DNA from: JAZDEU01 sp043808545
GTDB taxonomy: Bacteria > Patescibacteriota > Patescibacteriia > JAZDEU01
Direction: 5' to 3'
DNA: 11,511 nt
Assembly (NCBI GenBank): GCA_043808545.1
Contig: JAZDEU010000057.1
Coordinates: forward strand, 1 to 11,511
Every line of letters begins with the position of its first letter. The first letter of the stretch is position 1. Positions 5,676 through 11,511 of this stretch are shown here, one piece after another. The translations under genes and the position numbers were made by a program. The notes below the pieces were generated by a model, which saw only the letters and a list, made by a program, of their open reading frames with translations, made no database searches and was not told the origin of the DNA.

Positions 5676-6806
5676 TTATTCATACCACTTCCCCATCTCT
5701 TCCCCAAAGATTTTCCTATTCTCCATGATCCACTTCCGTTTCTCACGCATCACTCCAATTTTTTTCAATGCGTCAATCCATGCTTTAAATGTATCCCATT
5801 CAAAAATTAACTCATATATAAATTTCTTTCCCTCATACCATATTATCGCGAAATTAAGTCTATCCATATTTTTAACTAATGTCCATATCTGATTTCTTTG
5901 CGAACAATAATTTGTATATTTTGATTTCTTTTTGCGGTTAAACGCGGCAGTAAAATCACTGGCGCTTTTACTTAACTGCTTCGCTCCTCTTTTATGATAA
6001 GCAACTGCCGTTGAGATAACATAACTTTTCCATCCGCTCCAGCGCAGGCGATATGCTAAATCAATATCCTCCTTATAGCTCCCAAATTCCTTATCAAAAT
6101 ATTCAAAATTTTCAACTTCCCCAAACTTTTGACTTTTGACTTTTGACTTTTGACTTGTTTTTACATCTTCCAACGCACTCATCCTATAAACTGGCACGGT
6201 TCCCGAAACGCCAAAAACTTCTTTTACATTATCATACTGCCCGTTATCCTCTTCTCCCTGTCCAATTTCAATAACTCTCTGCGACTTAAAAATTTTCAGC
6301 CCCGCGCTGTCTATAATATTACACTCGCGCTTCAACTTATCGTAATCCAAAATTAGCGTTGATTCGCTTTCCGATTTGCGTTTATTAGCGTAAAACATTT
6401 CATCAGTAATCCGCATCAATTTCCCGCTCGCGCTCCCGCACTCCGGATGCGCGTCCATAAATTCCACCACATAGGTCAAATAATCAGGCGCTAAAATTAT
6501 ATCCTGATTTAAACAACAAACATATTTTTGACTTTTAACTTTTGACTTTTGACTTTCAGCTATCCCCATATTATGCCCCTCCGCAAAACCAACATTCGTT
6601 TCATTATATATAGTTTTAAACACCGCTCCTTCTTTTCCAAAAATATTCCGCCACACCTCAATTTTTTCTCTTGTCTTATCTTTAGATCCATTATCAATAA
6701 TCAGAAGCTGAAAATCACGAAAAATCTGGCATCTAACCGATTCCAGACACGGGTCTAAATATTTTTCGCCGTTAAATGTAAGTAAATTGATTGATAATTT
6801 TGACAT
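5676..6806 (-). CDS. Family 2 glycosyltransferase with two repeat-derived insertions
   Basis: GT-A glycosyltransferase of 376 residues (COG1216 style), no membrane segments, presumed to add a sugar to a lipid-linked glycan at the inner face of the membrane. Motifs: LSINLLTFNGEKYL, QLLIIDNGSKDKT (D38), TNVGFAEGHNMGI at 70-82, and LNQD at 99-102 in the place of the metal-binding DXD. Then come GVSGTVPVYRMSALEDV and KEDIDLAYRLRWSGW at 245-259, the usual acceptor-side signature. The decapeptide SQKSKVKSQK occurs twice, at 85-94 just before the LNQD strand and at 218-227 before the ED motif. Both are encoded by a GACTTTT heptamer repeat and sit where relatives have short loops. The catalytic motifs are intact, so the enzyme may still work. 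It lies 86 bases downstream of the ABC exporter gene. The start is the ATG at 6804-6806, without a Shine-Dalgarno. Confidence 0.9.
   Translation of the reverse strand: MSKLSINLLTFNGEKYLDPCLESVRCQIFRDFQLLIIDNGSKDKTREKIEVWRNIFGKEGAVFKTIYNETNVGFAEGHNMGIAESQKSKVKSQKYVCCLNQDIILAPDYLTYVVEFMDAHPECGSASGKLMRITDEMFYANKRKSESESTLILDYDKLKRECNIIDSAGLKIFKSQRVIEIGQGEEDNGQYDNVKEVFGVSGTVPVYRMSALEDVKTSQKSKVKSQKFGEVENFEYFDKEFGSYKEDIDLAYRLRWSGWKSYVISTAVAYHKRGAKQLSKSASDFTAAFNRKKKSKYTNYCSQRNQIWTLVKNMDRLNFAIIWYEGKKFIYELIFEWDTFKAWIDALKKIGVMREKRKWIMENRKIFGEEMGKWYE
6126..6155. repeat. In-frame GACTTTT heptamer array, copy 1
   Basis: Four consecutive units of the heptamer GACTTTT on the plus strand encode SQKSKVKSQK (residues 218-227) in the minus-strand glycosyltransferase. 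Three heptamers equal 21 bases, so the array can expand by multiples of three units without breaking the frame. Confidence 0.85.
6525..6554. repeat. In-frame GACTTTT heptamer array, copy 2
   Basis: A second array with the same reading phase encodes the identical decapeptide at residues 85-94. It differs from copy 1 by two changes that are both silent (GTT for GTC, AAA for AAG), which suggests that the peptide, not only the DNA, has been kept, or that the copies are simply recent. Confidence 0.85.
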
Positions 6807-6807
6807 A

Positions 6808-6835
6808 AAATATAAATCAGGAAATATGAATCAGG
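6808..6835. repeat. 14-bp tandem duplication
   Basis: AAATATAAATCAGG (6808-6821) is followed at once by AAATATGAATCAGG (6822-6835), one mismatch. It lies in the 86-base spacer between the exporter gene and the second glycosyltransferase gene, just upstream of the latter's ATG on the minus strand. Confidence 0.7.
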
Positions 6836-6892
6836 AATCAATAGTTCCCCAAAAAATTTCTATTTGCATCAATTTCAACAACGACCACCCCC

Positions 6893-8737
6893 CTACTCTT
6901 CTTTTTCTTCCCGCTGATAGGCATTCCATAATTTTTTAAAATCCTCGTCTTCAAGCAAAGTAATAAATGTTCCTTCAGTAATAATTTTTCCATTTCTAAA
7001 ATAATAAATATAATCAAACATTTCTAATAAATGCAGGCGGTGGATTGAACCGATAATAGTTTTATCTTTATATTTTGAAAAAATATTTTCATATATTTTC
7101 CGCTCATTAACGCTGTCAACACTGCTGGTCGGCTCATCAAGCAATATAAACTGGCTATCCTCAGCCGCGAATAATCCTCGCGCGAGAGCTAATCTTTGTT
7201 TTTCTCCTCCGCTCAAAGAAACGCCCTTTTCCATTACATTTGTATTAAGTCCGCGCGGAAGACGCAAAATAACTTTTTTAAATTGCGCGATTTCCATAAT
7301 GTTATCTAATTTTTTGCGATTGCCATGAATGCCCATAGTTATGTTATCTTTTACAGTCGTATTGAAAATTTCCGGCTCTTGCGGTATTAAAGTAACATAT
7401 TCTTTAATATGTTTCAGCCCATTCTTCAAAACATTCCCATCGCAATATAACTTTACCTTTTCTGGTTTAAAAAGTCCGCGAAGTAATGCCAAAACTGTGC
7501 TCTTCCCAGACCCACTCTCGCCGATAAAAGCGATTTTTTGCCCATTATGAATTGCTAAAGAAATATTATTTATATGCTTTATCCCCTTAAATTCTCCTGC
7601 CTCAAAATCTTTATAAGAAAAAGATAAATTGGAAATCTTTAAAGTTTTCCAATTTTTTGGAAGCCGCGCGGATCGTGATGCAGTTCCGACGAAGAGTCCG
7701 ACCCCTTTGCTGGGGGGCAGACCCCGATTTTCCACCAACTTACTATAATCTTCCGTTATAACTTCCGCCGCTCTTACCGCTGTATCTTGGCGCAAAATTT
7801 CCCCATACTTCCACGCAAAATTATAAAACGCCTGCCCTATCCCTTGCAAATATTTATAAAGCATAAAAACCGTTCCTATCATTATAACGCCTGTAAACTT
7901 ATAAGAAAAATAAGCGTTCAAACTTAACGCTGAAAAAGTCATAACTGATATTACAAGCCCTGTTAAAAACCATTTTGATTCATTAAGAATATTATTTTTC
8001 TTAAAATCGGGAAGCACTTTCATTTCCCGATAATGTATTTCTTCTGCGGCTCTTTTGCTTAATTTTAAAGTTATAACTGTAATAATATTTCCTATATAAT
8101 CATGTATCGCAGCCGCTAAATTATTTTCAAATTTAAAAATCGCATCATATCCCCGTTTTATGTGTATATCAAATTTAGCTATTATAAATATAATTATTGA
8201 TGAAATTGCGACTGCGATAAGGCATGATTTCCAGTCAAAATATAACAAAACCAAGGCTGATCCTATAATTGCTACTAACATTGATATAAGCATAGAAAAC
8301 TCACAAGAAAACATAAAAAGATTCTCGCTCGCTTTATCTATTTTATCAATCGTATCTCCTGAATGATGCGCAATATGCCATTCCGCAGGAAGCGCCATTA
8401 CTTTATCAAGCATATCTTTTCTATAATTTTTCCTTACAAAAAAAGCGTTTAATTGCTCAATTAGTCTTGAAGTCCCATGAAATATCCAAAATCCGATAAG
8501 AATAACAATTAGCCAGCTTAAATTTTTTACAATATAAGATAGGAGCTTCGGATCGCTTGCGGAAAACTGGATGGAATTAAAAACTCTGCCGATAACTATC
8601 GGTTCTAAAAGCCATATTGAATTTCCGATAATAGAAAACGCGATAAAAATTATGACCCAATGCCTTCGTCCTTTAGAATATCTCCACATATAGCGGAATA
8701 AGGCTATTATTGAATTGTTTTTTAATTTTAATTTCAT
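6893..8737 (-). CDS. ABC exporter, fused membrane and ATPase domains (type I, MsbA/PglK-like)
   Basis: Half-transporter of 614 residues working as a dimer in the inner membrane. Residues 1-320 form a six-helix exporter membrane domain, beginning with a basic tail and the first helix at HWVIIFIAFSII. The ATPase domain (about 364-614) has Walker A GESGSGKST from G406, a Q-loop in LIPQEPEIFNTTVKDNI, the signature SLSGGEKQR at about 507-515, Walker B FILLDEP with catalytic D534 and E535, and the H-loop H566 in GSIHRL. All hydrolysis residues are present. Between the domains, about residues 337-360, is a stretch (RGLPPSKGVGLFVG and on) encoded by a GC-rich repeat. Being first in a minus-strand set with two GT2 genes suggests export or flipping of a lipid-linked glycan, but lipid or peptide export is equally possible. 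A strong promoter (8792-8820) precedes it. The start is the ATG at 8735-8737. Confidence 0.93.
   Translation of the reverse strand: MKLKLKNNSIIALFRYMWRYSKGRRHWVIIFIAFSIIGNSIWLLEPIVIGRVFNSIQFSASDPKLLSYIVKNLSWLIVILIGFWIFHGTSRLIEQLNAFFVRKNYRKDMLDKVMALPAEWHIAHHSGDTIDKIDKASENLFMFSCEFSMLISMLVAIIGSALVLLYFDWKSCLIAVAISSIIIFIIAKFDIHIKRGYDAIFKFENNLAAAIHDYIGNIITVITLKLSKRAAEEIHYREMKVLPDFKKNNILNESKWFLTGLVISVMTFSALSLNAYFSYKFTGVIMIGTVFMLYKYLQGIGQAFYNFAWKYGEILRQDTAVRAAEVITEDYSKLVENRGLPPSKGVGLFVGTASRSARLPKNWKTLKISNLSFSYKDFEAGEFKGIKHINNISLAIHNGQKIAFIGESGSGKSTVLALLRGLFKPEKVKLYCDGNVLKNGLKHIKEYVTLIPQEPEIFNTTVKDNITMGIHGNRKKLDNIMEIAQFKKVILRLPRGLNTNVMEKGVSLSGGEKQRLALARGLFAAEDSQFILLDEPTSSVDSVNERKIYENIFSKYKDKTIIGSIHRLHLLEMFDYIYYFRNGKIITEGTFITLLEDEDFKKLWNAYQREEKEE
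7661..7730. repeat. GC-rich palindrome-bearing repeat inside the exporter gene
   Basis: A block of about 70 bases, much richer in GC than the gene around it. It carries a CCCC-six-base-GGGG hairpin (in the order CCCCTTTGCTGGGG at 7702-7715), two copies of TCCGAC (7685-7690 and 7697-7702) and two of GACCCC on either side of the hairpin core. It encodes the linker between membrane and ATPase domains in frame and adds about 24 residues not expected in the family. Confidence 0.7.
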
Positions 8738-8791
8738 AACTTTGAAAGCAAAAAATTCAGCTCTATACAGCCAAAAAATAAACTATTTTTT

Positions 8792-8820
8792 ATTTTACCA
8801 CTTTGTAAAAGATATGTCAA
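8792..8820 (-). promoter_or_regulatory. Promoter of the ABC exporter / glycosyltransferase set
   Basis: On the minus strand TTGACA (8815-8820) and TAAAAT (8792-8797) are 17 bases apart, a near-consensus sigma-70 type promoter. The transcript would start near 8785, giving a leader of about 48 bases before the exporter ATG at 8737. Confidence 0.75.
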
Positions 8821-8827
8821 AAAAAAC

Positions 8828-8856
8828 TTGATTTTTTACAGAAAAAATTGTATACT
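8828..8856 (+). promoter_or_regulatory. Promoter of the sugar transferase gene
   Basis: On the plus strand TTGATT (8828-8833) and TATACT (8851-8856) are 17 bases apart. The start would be near 8863, giving an untranslated leader of about 128 bases. Its -35 box lies 7 bases from the -35 of the divergent exporter promoter, so one bound regulator could affect both. Confidence 0.7.
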
Positions 8857-8926
8857 GATACTATTAAAGGTGTTATACGCAATTTAATTGATGATAAAAT
8901 ATAATGCTTATTTCTAGCAGTGTTTT

Positions 8927-8978
8927 GAAATTTGATATTAGAAATTTGATATTTTTTTAAAATTTAAAATTTAAAATT
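8927..8978. repeat. 14-bp tandem duplication and AAATTT words in the leader
   Basis: GAAATTTGATATTA (8927-8940) is followed by GAAATTTGATATTT (8941-8954), one mismatch, and then by TTAAAATTTAAAATTTAAAATT (8957-8978 region). The cluster occupies the 3' half of the sugar transferase leader up to 13 bases before its ATG, in place of a Shine-Dalgarno. Confidence 0.65.
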
Positions 8979-8990
8979 AAATATTTTAAG

Positions 8991-10340
8991 ATGACATTAA
9001 ATAGCAAAAAAACCGTTCTATTCTTAGGGGATGCGATAATCCTATTTTTTTCGCTGTATTTAACCTTGATTATACGCTACGGCGCTAATTTTACTCCAGC
9101 TATTTGGCAAATCCACCGTTTGCCATTTATCTTTTTATACATATTTTGGCTTATAATTTTCTATATAAATAATTTATACAGCCTAACCGTTGCGAAAGTA
9201 TCATTTTATTTTTACCAAAAACTTGCTTTCACACTTATAATCTGCGGAGTATTTTCTGTCGCTTTCTTTTATCTAATACCGCAAATTTCAATAGCTCCTA
9301 AAACTACGCTTTTTTTAAATTTAATTATAATAGCTATTCTCTTCTCTATTTGGAGAAATTTATTTAATCTGCTCATAAAATCAACTGCGAAAAATAATAT
9401 AATAATTTTAGGATATTCTGAAATAGCTTATAATTTAGCTAAAAAATTAAATAATAATCCGCAATTAGGCTATAAAATATTAGCCTTTGCAGGATGTATT
9501 CAAAAGGATTTAGAAAACATCAAAATCATAAATAAAGAAGATAATTTACAAAATTTCATAAAACATAACAATATAAGCATCATAATAATAAACTCCGATG
9601 CGGATGGAATGTTTATGGATGTGTTTTTAAATTTCCTGCCATTAGGAATAAATTTTATTTCTTTTACTGATTTTTATGAAAACTTATTCGCTAAAATTCC
9701 TGTCAGCGAAATCAAACAAAATTGGTTTCTTGAAAATTTAACAGAAGGAAGCAAAGAAACTTATGATACATTAAAAAAAATGTTAGATATAATAACCGCG
9801 ATAGTTATAGGAATAATTTCCCTGCCATTCACGCCGTTTATCAGTATTGCTATAAAAATAAATACTAAAGGACCGATTTTTTTTAAACAATTACGAACAG
9901 GAAAAAATGGAAAAAACTTTATAGCTATTAAATTCAGGAGTATGATTGACAATGCGGAAAATGGAAGCGCGAAATGGTCGCCTGAAAATGACCCGCGAAT
10001 AACTGCCGTCGGGAAATTCTTAAGAAAAACGAGACTAGATGAAATACCGCAAATTTTAAATGTGTTAAAAGGAGAGATGAGCTTAGTCGGGCCTAGACCA
10101 GAAAGACCTGAATTTATTAAAATTTTGGAAAAAGAAATTCCTTTTTATTGTCAAAGATTATTAGTAAAACCGGGTCTGACAGGATGGGCGCAAGTTAATT
10201 TCCCTTATGGCGCGTCAAAAGAAGGCTCTATGCAAAAACTGCAATATGATTTATATTACATAAAACATAGGTCGCTATCATTAGATATAAAAATACTTTT
10301 AAAAACTTTCGCGATTGTATTTGGGTTTAAAGGAAGATAG
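8991..10340 (+). CDS. Polyprenyl-phosphate sugar-1-phosphate transferase (WbaP/WcaJ-type)
   Basis: Initiating enzyme of surface glycan synthesis: it transfers a sugar phosphate from a nucleotide sugar to undecaprenyl phosphate at the inner membrane. The 449 residues show four N-terminal transmembrane helices (about 8-31, 43-65, 77-98, 104-128), a Rossmann-like domain opening at NNIIILGYSEIAYNLAKKL (135-153), and the C-terminal bacterial sugar transferase domain from about 262. There KKMLDIITAIVIGIISLPF is the re-entrant helix, then IAIKFRSM, the catalytic pair D350-E351 in RLDEIPQ, GPRPERPEF near 368-376, and PGLTGWAQVN. All core motifs are intact and the length is normal for the family. The sugar (glucose, galactose or GlcNAc phosphate) is not predictable. 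The start is the ATG at 8991, just before the first helix, with a long AT-rich leader. The gmd stump downstream suggests a glycan cluster continuing in this direction. Confidence 0.95.
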   Translation: MTLNSKKTVLFLGDAIILFFSLYLTLIIRYGANFTPAIWQIHRLPFIFLYIFWLIIFYINNLYSLTVAKVSFYFYQKLAFTLIICGVFSVAFFYLIPQISIAPKTTLFLNLIIIAILFSIWRNLFNLLIKSTAKNNIIILGYSEIAYNLAKKLNNNPQLGYKILAFAGCIQKDLENIKIINKEDNLQNFIKHNNISIIIINSDADGMFMDVFLNFLPLGINFISFTDFYENLFAKIPVSEIKQNWFLENLTEGSKETYDTLKKMLDIITAIVIGIISLPFTPFISIAIKINTKGPIFFKQLRTGKNGKNFIAIKFRSMIDNAENGSAKWSPENDPRITAVGKFLRKTRLDEIPQILNVLKGEMSLVGPRPERPEFIKILEKEIPFYCQRLLVKPGLTGWAQVNFPYGASKEGSMQKLQYDLYYIKHRSLSLDIKILLKTFAIVFGFKGR

Positions 10341-10342
10341 TA

Positions 10343-10504
10343 TTTGTAAATCTGTAATTGGAAAATTTGTAATTGGGAACTAAATTTTTATTGTATGCCT
10401 GAAAAACAATATCTTACACTTGATAATTTATTAATTCCACATATAATGCAAAATACAAATAATGAATTTACCCCCCCCAATTACAAATCCCCAATTACAA
10501 ATTA
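10343..10504. repeat. Inverted TTTGTAATTGG arms around a short cassette
   Basis: The left arm (10343-10377) carries TTTGTAAATCTGTAATTGG and TTTGTAATTGGG. The right arm (10471-10504) carries CCCCAATTACAAAT twice in the opposite orientation. The enclosed 90 or so bases contain an ATG at 10395 opening a 37-codon frame that ends with TAA at 10506-10508. Its last third is encoded by the right arm itself, so it may be only chance. No promoter or Shine-Dalgarno is visible. Apart from this and the gmd stump, I see no gene between the sugar transferase and the IS element. Confidence 0.65.
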
Positions 10505-10511
10505 CTAACTT

Positions 10512-10598
10512 ATGAAGAAAGCATTAATAACAGGAATAACAGACCAAGATGGTTCATATTTAGCGGAATTATTATTAGAAAAGGGCTATGATTTGTAA
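10512..10598 (+). pseudogene. gmd: GDP-mannose 4,6-dehydratase, N-terminal stump
   Basis: 28 codons, MKKALITGIT followed by DQDGSYLAELLLEKGYDL and a stop. This is the first beta strand, nucleotide-binding glycine loop and first helix of GDP-mannose 4,6-dehydratase, a short-chain dehydrogenase-type enzyme of about 340-370 residues that begins the GDP-fucose/GDP-rhamnose/GDP-perosamine routes. The family continues after GY(E/D)V with HGIIRRSS, absent in all three frames here, so the gene is cut at about 10592. The second glycine of the GxxGxxG loop is Asp (GITDQDG for GITGQDG), so the stump is also diverging by point mutation. It follows the sugar transferase on the same strand and probably once belonged to the glycan operon. 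The remainder of the gene may lie beyond the IS, outside the window. Confidence 0.8.
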
Positions 10599-10645
10599 AA
10601 ATGGAAGTTTAATAATAAAGAACTGCCTTTTTATAAAATACGCAC

Positions 10646-11508
10646 ATTCGCATTTGAATCCGAACAGTGATACAATAAAATAATAATTTTTAATAAAAAA
10701 ATAAAATGAAAAAAAACTAAAAATTTTACACATTTAAAAAAGAGCGACAGAGATGAGATTGAGATTCTTTTAAATAAAAAACATCCTCTTAGAGATATAG
10801 GGACTGCGCTCAATCGATCTGTTTCAGTAATTTTTTACGAAATAAAAAATAATAGCGTAAATGGAAAATATGATTCCATTAAAGCTCAATATAAGGCACG
10901 TGCAAAAAGGCGTCACGCAAGCTTTCGGGGAAAGAAAATTATTGCAAATGAAAAATTAAGGGAATTTGTTGAAGAAAAACTTTTAGAAGGAAGGTCGTCT
11001 GAGTCAATAAGCGGGAGGATAATACATAAAGAAAAAAATCTTCCAAATTTAAGTAAAGACACCATTTACGATTACCTGCGAAGCCCTTATGGGAAAGTAA
11101 TCAAATTAAAATTAGAAAAGAAAAAGCGCCGTTTAAGGCGTAAAAACAAGGTTAAATTAGATGGGAGGATATTTATTGATAACAGACCTAAAATAGCTAA
11201 TAAAAGGGGAAGAGTCGGGGATTTTGAAGCTGATTTTATTGTTTCCGGAAAAAGCGGAAAAGGAGTTTTACTTACAGCTATAGACAGAAAAACAAGAGTT
11301 TCTTTTTTAGAAATTATTCGCGATGTGTCTATAGATGAAGTTCATTCTGCAATGCAATGATAGATATTTAAAATGTTTAGATTATGCAACGCCTGATGAA
11401 ATGCTTGAAGAATATCGAAAAAGAAAAAGAAACAAAAAAACAGCCGATTAGCTGTTGGATATTGAGAAAAAATAATTTTTCGGAGTGTTCTAATTGACTA
11501 TAGCGGGT
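10646..11508 (+). mobile_element. IS30-family insertion sequence, defective (ends approximate)
   Basis: The element is recognised by its transposase remnant (10706-11451). Its ends are not certain. A candidate imperfect inverted pair is the left CGCATTTGAATCCGAACAGT (10649-10668) against the complement of the right 11485-11505 (about CGCTATAGTCAATTAGAACACT). They share CGC, AAT and GAACA at matching places, but with gaps and substitutions. No target duplication can be shown. Bases 10599-10645 are neither gmd nor clearly IS. A weak promoter (TTCGCA, 18 bases, TACAAT at 10671-10676) may serve the transposase. Confidence 0.55.
10706..11451 (+). pseudogene. IS30-family transposase, frameshifted and internally deleted
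   Basis: DDE transposase remnant. The ATG (10706-10708) is followed by eight A residues, which put the frame out: read directly it stops at once (TAA at 10718-10720). Dropping one A gives MKKTKNFTHLKKSDRDEI and the IS30 helix-turn-helix HPLRDIGTALNRSVSVIFYE. The following frame shows the family's central parts: EGRSSESISGRI, then RGRVGDFEADFIV with the first catalytic Asp, and LLTAIDRKTRVSFLEII. At 11352-11360 that frame ends in a TGA (AMQ-stop). The next frame from 11353 gives NDRYLKCLDYATPDEML, the family C-terminus. A segment of roughly 70-80 residues, carrying the second Asp and the Glu of the triad, is therefore missing. The enzyme cannot be active unless complemented. Confidence 0.88.
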
Positions 11509-11511
11509 GCC

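Noticed and set aside
6126..6155. CRISPR-like array from the GACTTTT units
   Set aside because: Seven-base units without spacers, inside a coding gene.
10599..10645. Continuation of gmd by frameshift
   Set aside because: None of the three frames gives the expected HGIIRR-type sequence after GYD.

Overview
This is an AT-rich bacterial window, probably from a candidate-phyla (Patescibacteria/CPR-like, Parcubacteria-type) genome. The evidence is indirect: low GC, tRNA genes without an encoded CCA, no visible Shine-Dalgarno sequence before any gene, small enzyme versions, and a mix of glycan, ABC-exporter and RNase P genes in the style of those genomes. No conserved gene uses TGA as a sense codon, which argues against Gracilibacteria/Absconditabacteria. 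The taxon is an inference.

Layout. Positions 148-3012 hold a minus-strand ABC-2 exporter operon: permease, permease, ATPase, in transcription order. Positions 3114-3512 hold tRNA-Val(CAC) and tRNA-Ala(GGC) on the minus strand, with a 5'-truncated flavodoxin-family remnant between them. Positions 3643-4073 encode RNase P RNA (minus), with a plausible promoter at 4080-4108. Minus-strand genes follow: RNase HI family (4148-4564), two family-2 glycosyltransferases (4722-5555 and 5676-6806), and an ABC exporter with fused membrane and ATPase domains (6893-8737). A divergent promoter pair at 8792-8856 separates this block from a plus-strand polyprenyl-phosphate sugar-1-phosphate transferase (8991-10340). 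That gene is followed by a 28-codon stump of GDP-mannose 4,6-dehydratase, broken off where an IS30-family element lies (to about 11508). The IS30 transposase is itself defective.

Function. The sugar transferase would load the first sugar phosphate onto undecaprenyl phosphate, the two GT2 enzymes would extend the glycan, and the exporter may move the lipid-linked product. This is a surface glycan locus in outline, whose GDP-mannose branch appears cut by the IS. The ABC-2 exporter, tRNAs and RNase P RNA look like unrelated neighbours.

The most unusual structure is not a gene. Almost every spacer is filled with its own family of short degenerate words, usually arranged as inverted arms, and words of the same style have entered coding sequence in frame: twice in one glycosyltransferase, once in the exporter linker, and at the C-terminus of the other glycosyltransferase. 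A second point of interest is the RNase P RNA, whose L15 region appears reduced to a GNRA-capped hairpin, in keeping with tRNA genes that do not encode CCA.
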